Assembly: GCA_022820485.1 (NCBI GenBank)
Contig: JAJEFJ010000034.1
Coordinates: forward strand, 1-64,000
Source: Candidatus Latescibacterota bacterium
GTDB lineage: Bacteria; Latescibacterota; UBA2968; UBA8231
DNA length: 64,000 bases
Direction: 5' to 3'
Below the pieces are notes generated by a model that saw only the letters and a list, made by a program, of their open reading frames with translations, did no database searches and was not told where the DNA came from. Positions 61,205 through 64,000 of this stretch are shown here, in pieces. The first letter of the stretch is position 1, and each line of letters opens with the position of its first letter. The translations under genes and the position numbers were made by a program.

Positions 61205-61682
61205 GGGTCGAAAGGGTTACGGGGCTGTGGCGCGTAGCACTCAGGGCACCTCGTTGCAAGCGGCGCGCACTCGGACCGGCCACGGACCTAGTTCCCTCAA
61301 ATATAACGACTTAGGCTGCCGACTAAAAAAGCACTCCCCGCACCGTGCGATAGGAATGGTTTTTGCAAGGGCTTCCTTGAAATAATTGCAGCCGCGTGCT
61401 ATGTTTTCAGGTAGTTGCCCGCTTCGTCTGGGCAGCGTCCTCCTGTTTTTGGGTCTGGAGACCGCCTATCGCGTTTGGTTAATACAGAAGCCGCTCGGCG
61501 CATTGCTTTGGCTGTGGCCGCATCACCAGTGAAGGCTTCTGAGTCGTTTCCGCGAAACCTCAATTGAAAGACTGCTCTTTAGTTGAGACTGCATTAAGAC
61601 TGCCGAGCGCATTCGGCTTGACGCCGCGAGCTCCCACCTTTTAGGGGCTTGCGATCACGTCAAACAATAGACGTCGATAGGT
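61205..61682. other. Gene-free region with promoter and several hairpins upstream of sprA
   Basis: No convincing protein gene. The first 115 nt lie upstream of lptF and probably hold its promoter. From 61377 a plus-strand promoter is present. Downstream are possible stems: TGCCC/GGGCA near 61415-61434, GAAGCC/GGCTTC enclosing about 45 nt, and GCCGAGCGCATTCGGC near 61600, and AGACTGC occurs three times between 61568 and 61606. It could be a long leader of sprA or a separate non-coding RNA. I could not match it to tmRNA, SRP RNA or a known riboswitch. Confidence 0.5.
61377..61405 (+). promoter_or_regulatory. Promoter reading toward sprA
   Basis: TTGAAA (61377-61382), exactly 17 nt, TATGTT (61400-61405). 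A transcript from here would run about 270 nt before the sprA start. Confidence 0.6.
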
Positions 61683-64000
61683 GTGAATTTAGAGGTGTTT
61701 CTCCGCTTTTCCCGCCAAGCGTTTTCCTCGTGGCTGTGTGTTTGCTTGCTCGCGGTAGTGGTGCGCGCCGAGCCCAAGCTACATTTTGAGCCGCTATACG
61801 GCCCGCTTTCCCAGCGCTTTGCCGTCCCTAGCCAAGCTGCCTTTGGGACTGGCCAGCCGCTCTTGCCCGCCCCCGACCGCGCGCTGATCTCGTACCAAGC
61901 CACAGTGGACTCCTTGGGAATGGCCCACTACGGCCGCCGCGTCAGCGGATTCACCGAGGGACCAACGGTCGCCGTGGCTTTAGACCACTATCTCCGCATG
62001 GAATACCAAGCGAGGCACCGACAGCTTTGGCACCAGCAAATCCGCCGCGACTTTCGCAGCACAGCTTCCGGGCAGCGCCAGCGCCGGGGCAGCCGCTTTG
62101 AGTGGACGGTGCCCTTTTCCGCGCCCAAGCCCCTGCGGCGCTTTATCGGCGACGAAGGCCCCAGCCTCGCGCTCAATGGTTCGCGCACCATCATCGTTTC
62201 TGGCAAGAGCGAGTGGACCGACGGCGAGGTGCAGACCTCGTTTGGCCGCAGTTCCAAGTTTCCCTCGCTGGGCATCGAACAGGAATCTGATTTCACGGTG
62301 GAAGGCAAAGTCGGCGAGCTGATCAACATCCGCATCAATCAAGACACCCAAAACTTCGGCTCGGCCATTGGCTCCGGTTTGGGCGATCAGCTATCCAACC
62401 AGATCAAGCTCGACTACGAAGGCGAGGAAGACTCCATATTCCAAGAGATACAGGCCGGCAACACCACGCTAGAGCTGCCCAACACGCGCTTCGTCGGCTT
62501 CCGGCAGAAGAACAAGGGCCTCTTTGGCATCCGCGCTAAAGGGCACGTCGGACCGCTGGCCTTTACGACCGTAGCCAGCCACGAAAAGAGCAAGTCCAAC
62601 CGCCAGACCTTCAAGGGCGGAGCGGCCATCGACACGCTCCAGCTAAGGGACTACCAATACATCCGCAACACGTATTTCTTCTTACACGAGTTCTATCGCG
62701 CCCACCTTGCCGACTTCCGCAGTCTGTTGGCAGGAGTGCCGTTTGGCGCGGAAAACTTCGTCGATATCAGCCGCCTCGAAGTCTATATCAACGACTTCAA
62801 TACGCGGAATGACGCCGAACTGTTCGCCAAGCCCGGCGTTGCGTGGGTCGATCCGTCCGATTCCCTCTCCACCATCGAGTGCTTTGACGCGGCGGGCAAT
62901 CGCCTGCGCAACAGCGGCTGCTTTGAGGAAGGAACTTGGCACCGGCTCGACCCGGACGACGACTACTCGGTCGTGGCCGAGGCGGGTTATATCATCCTCA
63001 ACAGGCCCGTATCCGCCCCCTATGCCATGGCCGTGCATTTCAAAACCAACGCGCCGGACTTCGACGGCACGCTCCAACAGGAGACAGCGCGGCTCACAGC
63101 CGGTGCCGAATCCGACTCCTTGTACCTGAAGCTGATCAAAGCCCGCAATCCCCGCCCGGGTTTTCCCACTTGGAACCTAGAGTGGAAAAACGTGTACCGC
63201 ATTGCCTCTGGGTTTTCCACTGGCCGCCGCTTCGACCCCAAGACTTTGCAGGTCGATATCGCCAAGGAAGTGCCCGGCCAAGAAGACCAACTTTCGCAAC
63301 AGGGGCGCTCCTACTTGCAGATTTTGGGCTTGGACGAGCGCGGCAAAGACCCCGGCAGCGCACCCGACCGCGTCATCGACGCCGACTACATAGGGCTGGA
63401 CGACATCCGCGGGCACTTGATTTTCCCCGACCAGCGCCCCTTTGATCCGCGCGCCAACAAATATCGCGGCCTGCTCGACGAACCCGTCCCGGCCATCTAC
63501 GACGAGCAGCAGCAGCGCACCCAGATCGAGGCCAGCCGCTACAAAATCCTCGTCCGCGCCGCCTCCTCCGAGCAGCGCATCCGGCTGGGCGGCATCTTCG
63601 GCGGCGTCCGGCCCGAGACCGTGGAGGTGCAGCTAAACGGCCGACCTCTAACGCGAGATACCGACTACCGAGTCGATTACACCGGCAGCGTGACGTTTAT
63701 TGGTTCGGTCGCTCAGGAAGTGGCCGACCCCGGCGCGGACTTGGAAATCTCCTTTGAATCCGAGGACGTCTTCAACATCGGCAGCCAGCAGAAGACCTTG
63801 TTGGGCTTGCGCACCGAGTACGAGTTCTGGGGCGGCGACGGGCGCGTGGGCAGCACCATGATCTACAACAACGAGCGTTCGAGCGACCGGCGGGTGCGGG
63901 TGGGCAATGAGCCGACGCGCACGGTGATCTGGAACCTCGACCTGCGCGCCCGGCGCGAAGTGCCAGTCCTCACCCGCGTCGTCGATATGCTGCCGCTGGT
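61683..64000 (+). CDS. sprA: SprA-like type IX secretion outer-membrane translocon (3' end missing)
   Basis: The frame runs from GTG 61683 (GTG 61695 also possible) off the right edge: 772 codons. Signal peptide about 1-32 (LCVCLLAVVVRA-EP). Residues about 200-305 match the SprA N-terminal region: VEGKVGELINIRINQDTQN, IKLDYEGEEDSIFQEIQAGN, GLFGIRAKGHVGPLAFTTVA. A second block at about 620-770 also matches: EVQLNGRPLTRDTDYRVDYTG, DPGADLEISFESEDVF, KTLLGLRTEYEFWGGDG, RVRVGNEPTRTVIWNLD. SprA forms the very large barrel through which type IX cargo crosses the outer membrane. Full SprA proteins exceed 2000 aa, so most of the gene lies outside. The match is by remembered family sequence; a profile search would settle it. 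Confidence 0.85.
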   Translation, partial: MNLEVFLRFSRQAFSSWLCVCLLAVVVRAEPKLHFEPLYGPLSQRFAVPSQAAFGTGQPLLPAPDRALISYQATVDSLGMAHYGRRVSGFTEGPTVAVALDHYLRMEYQARHRQLWHQQIRRDFRSTASGQRQRRGSRFEWTVPFSAPKPLRRFIGDEGPSLALNGSRTIIVSGKSEWTDGEVQTSFGRSSKFPSLGIEQESDFTVEGKVGELINIRINQDTQNFGSAIGSGLGDQLSNQIKLDYEGEEDSIFQEIQAGNTTLELPNTRFVGFRQKNKGLFGIRAKGHVGPLAFTTVASHEKSKSNRQTFKGGAAIDTLQLRDYQYIRNTYFFLHEFYRAHLADFRSLLAGVPFGAENFVDISRLEVYINDFNTRNDAELFAKPGVAWVDPSDSLSTIECFDAAGNRLRNSGCFEEGTWHRLDPDDDYSVVAEAGYIILNRPVSAPYAMAVHFKTNAPDFDGTLQQETARLTAGAESDSLYLKLIKARNPRPGFPTWNLEWKNVYRIASGFSTGRRFDPKTLQVDIAKEVPGQEDQLSQQGRSYLQILGLDERGKDPGSAPDRVIDADYIGLDDIRGHLIFPDQRPFDPRANKYRGLLDEPVPAIYDEQQQRTQIEASRYKILVRAASSEQRIRLGGIFGGVRPETVEVQLNGRPLTRDTDYRVDYTGSVTFIGSVAQEVADPGADLEISFESEDVFNIGSQQKTLLGLRTEYEFWGGDGRVGSTMIYNNERSSDRRVRVGNEPTRTVIWNLDLRARREVPVLTRVVDMLPL

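Noticed and set aside
61205-61682. tmRNA, SRP RNA, cobalamin riboswitch or tRNA-Sec
   Set aside because: I looked for their conserved boxes and did not find them; the region is reported only as structured and promoter-bearing.
1-64000. CRISPR arrays, rRNA genes, insertion sequences with transposases and prophage structural genes
   Set aside because: No regularly spaced direct repeats, no rRNA sequence and no transposase, integrase or phage structural proteins were recognised on either strand.

Overview
The window is GC-rich and densely coding, and looks like a chromosomal segment of a diderm bacterium. lptF/lptG show an LPS-type outer membrane. The right edge holds the first 772 codons of a SprA-like type IX secretion translocon, and three large exoproteins end in FlgD/CHU_C-like domains carrying the NPxTPNGDGxN signature. 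With the phytanoyl-CoA dioxygenase, creatininase, MocA-type oxidoreductase, DUF4380 and DUF6785 genes, this suggests an uncultured FCB-group lineage of the Latescibacterota kind. The lineage call is inference; no rRNA gene is present.

Left third (1-25.5 kb): a partial SGNH hydrolase diverges from a DUF6785 membrane protein across a paired AT-rich repeat. A tightly overlapping run follows: parvulin lipoprotein, TPR lipoprotein, TPR/FG-GAP/ASPIC lipoprotein and a 1003-aa exoprotein, then a large probable outer-membrane protein and a GT-C/TPR protein. Two more exoproteins diverge from each other, followed by a CBM9-like secreted protein. Next come a decayed toxin-antitoxin fragment bracketed by two near-identical 54-nt terminator repeats, a small coiled-coil membrane protein, a creatininase and a DUF4380 protein.

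Middle (25.5-48 kb): purF, a GSA-type aminotransferase and an SDR; an AbiE-type toxin-antitoxin pair under a 41-bp palindrome; a YtrA-regulated ABC operon whose two permeases carry fused beta-propeller-like domains; an orphan P-II protein; and a dipeptide/oligopeptide ABC operon split between dppC and dppD by about 1.4 kb of toxin-antitoxin genes. Then comes a compact restriction-modification unit: an XRE-HTH/DNA methyltransferase fusion facing a gene that encodes a phytanoyl-CoA dioxygenase fused in frame to a PD-(D/E)xK nuclease-like domain. A class I fructose-bisphosphate aldolase and tRNA-Asp close this part.

Right part (48-64 kb): def, larE and an ATP-grasp-like gene; an SDR/MocA pair; a six-LysM amidase; selA without selB or selD nearby; a small lipoprotein; a helical protein; lptG/lptF; and, after a 478-nt gene-free but promoter-bearing region, sprA.

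The secretion theme runs through the window. SurA-like and LPS-export genes support envelope biogenesis, SprA would be the outer-membrane conduit, and the three exoproteins are its plausible cargo. Small palindromic repeats sit at or next to several stop codons, and there are four toxin-antitoxin loci, one of them broken.
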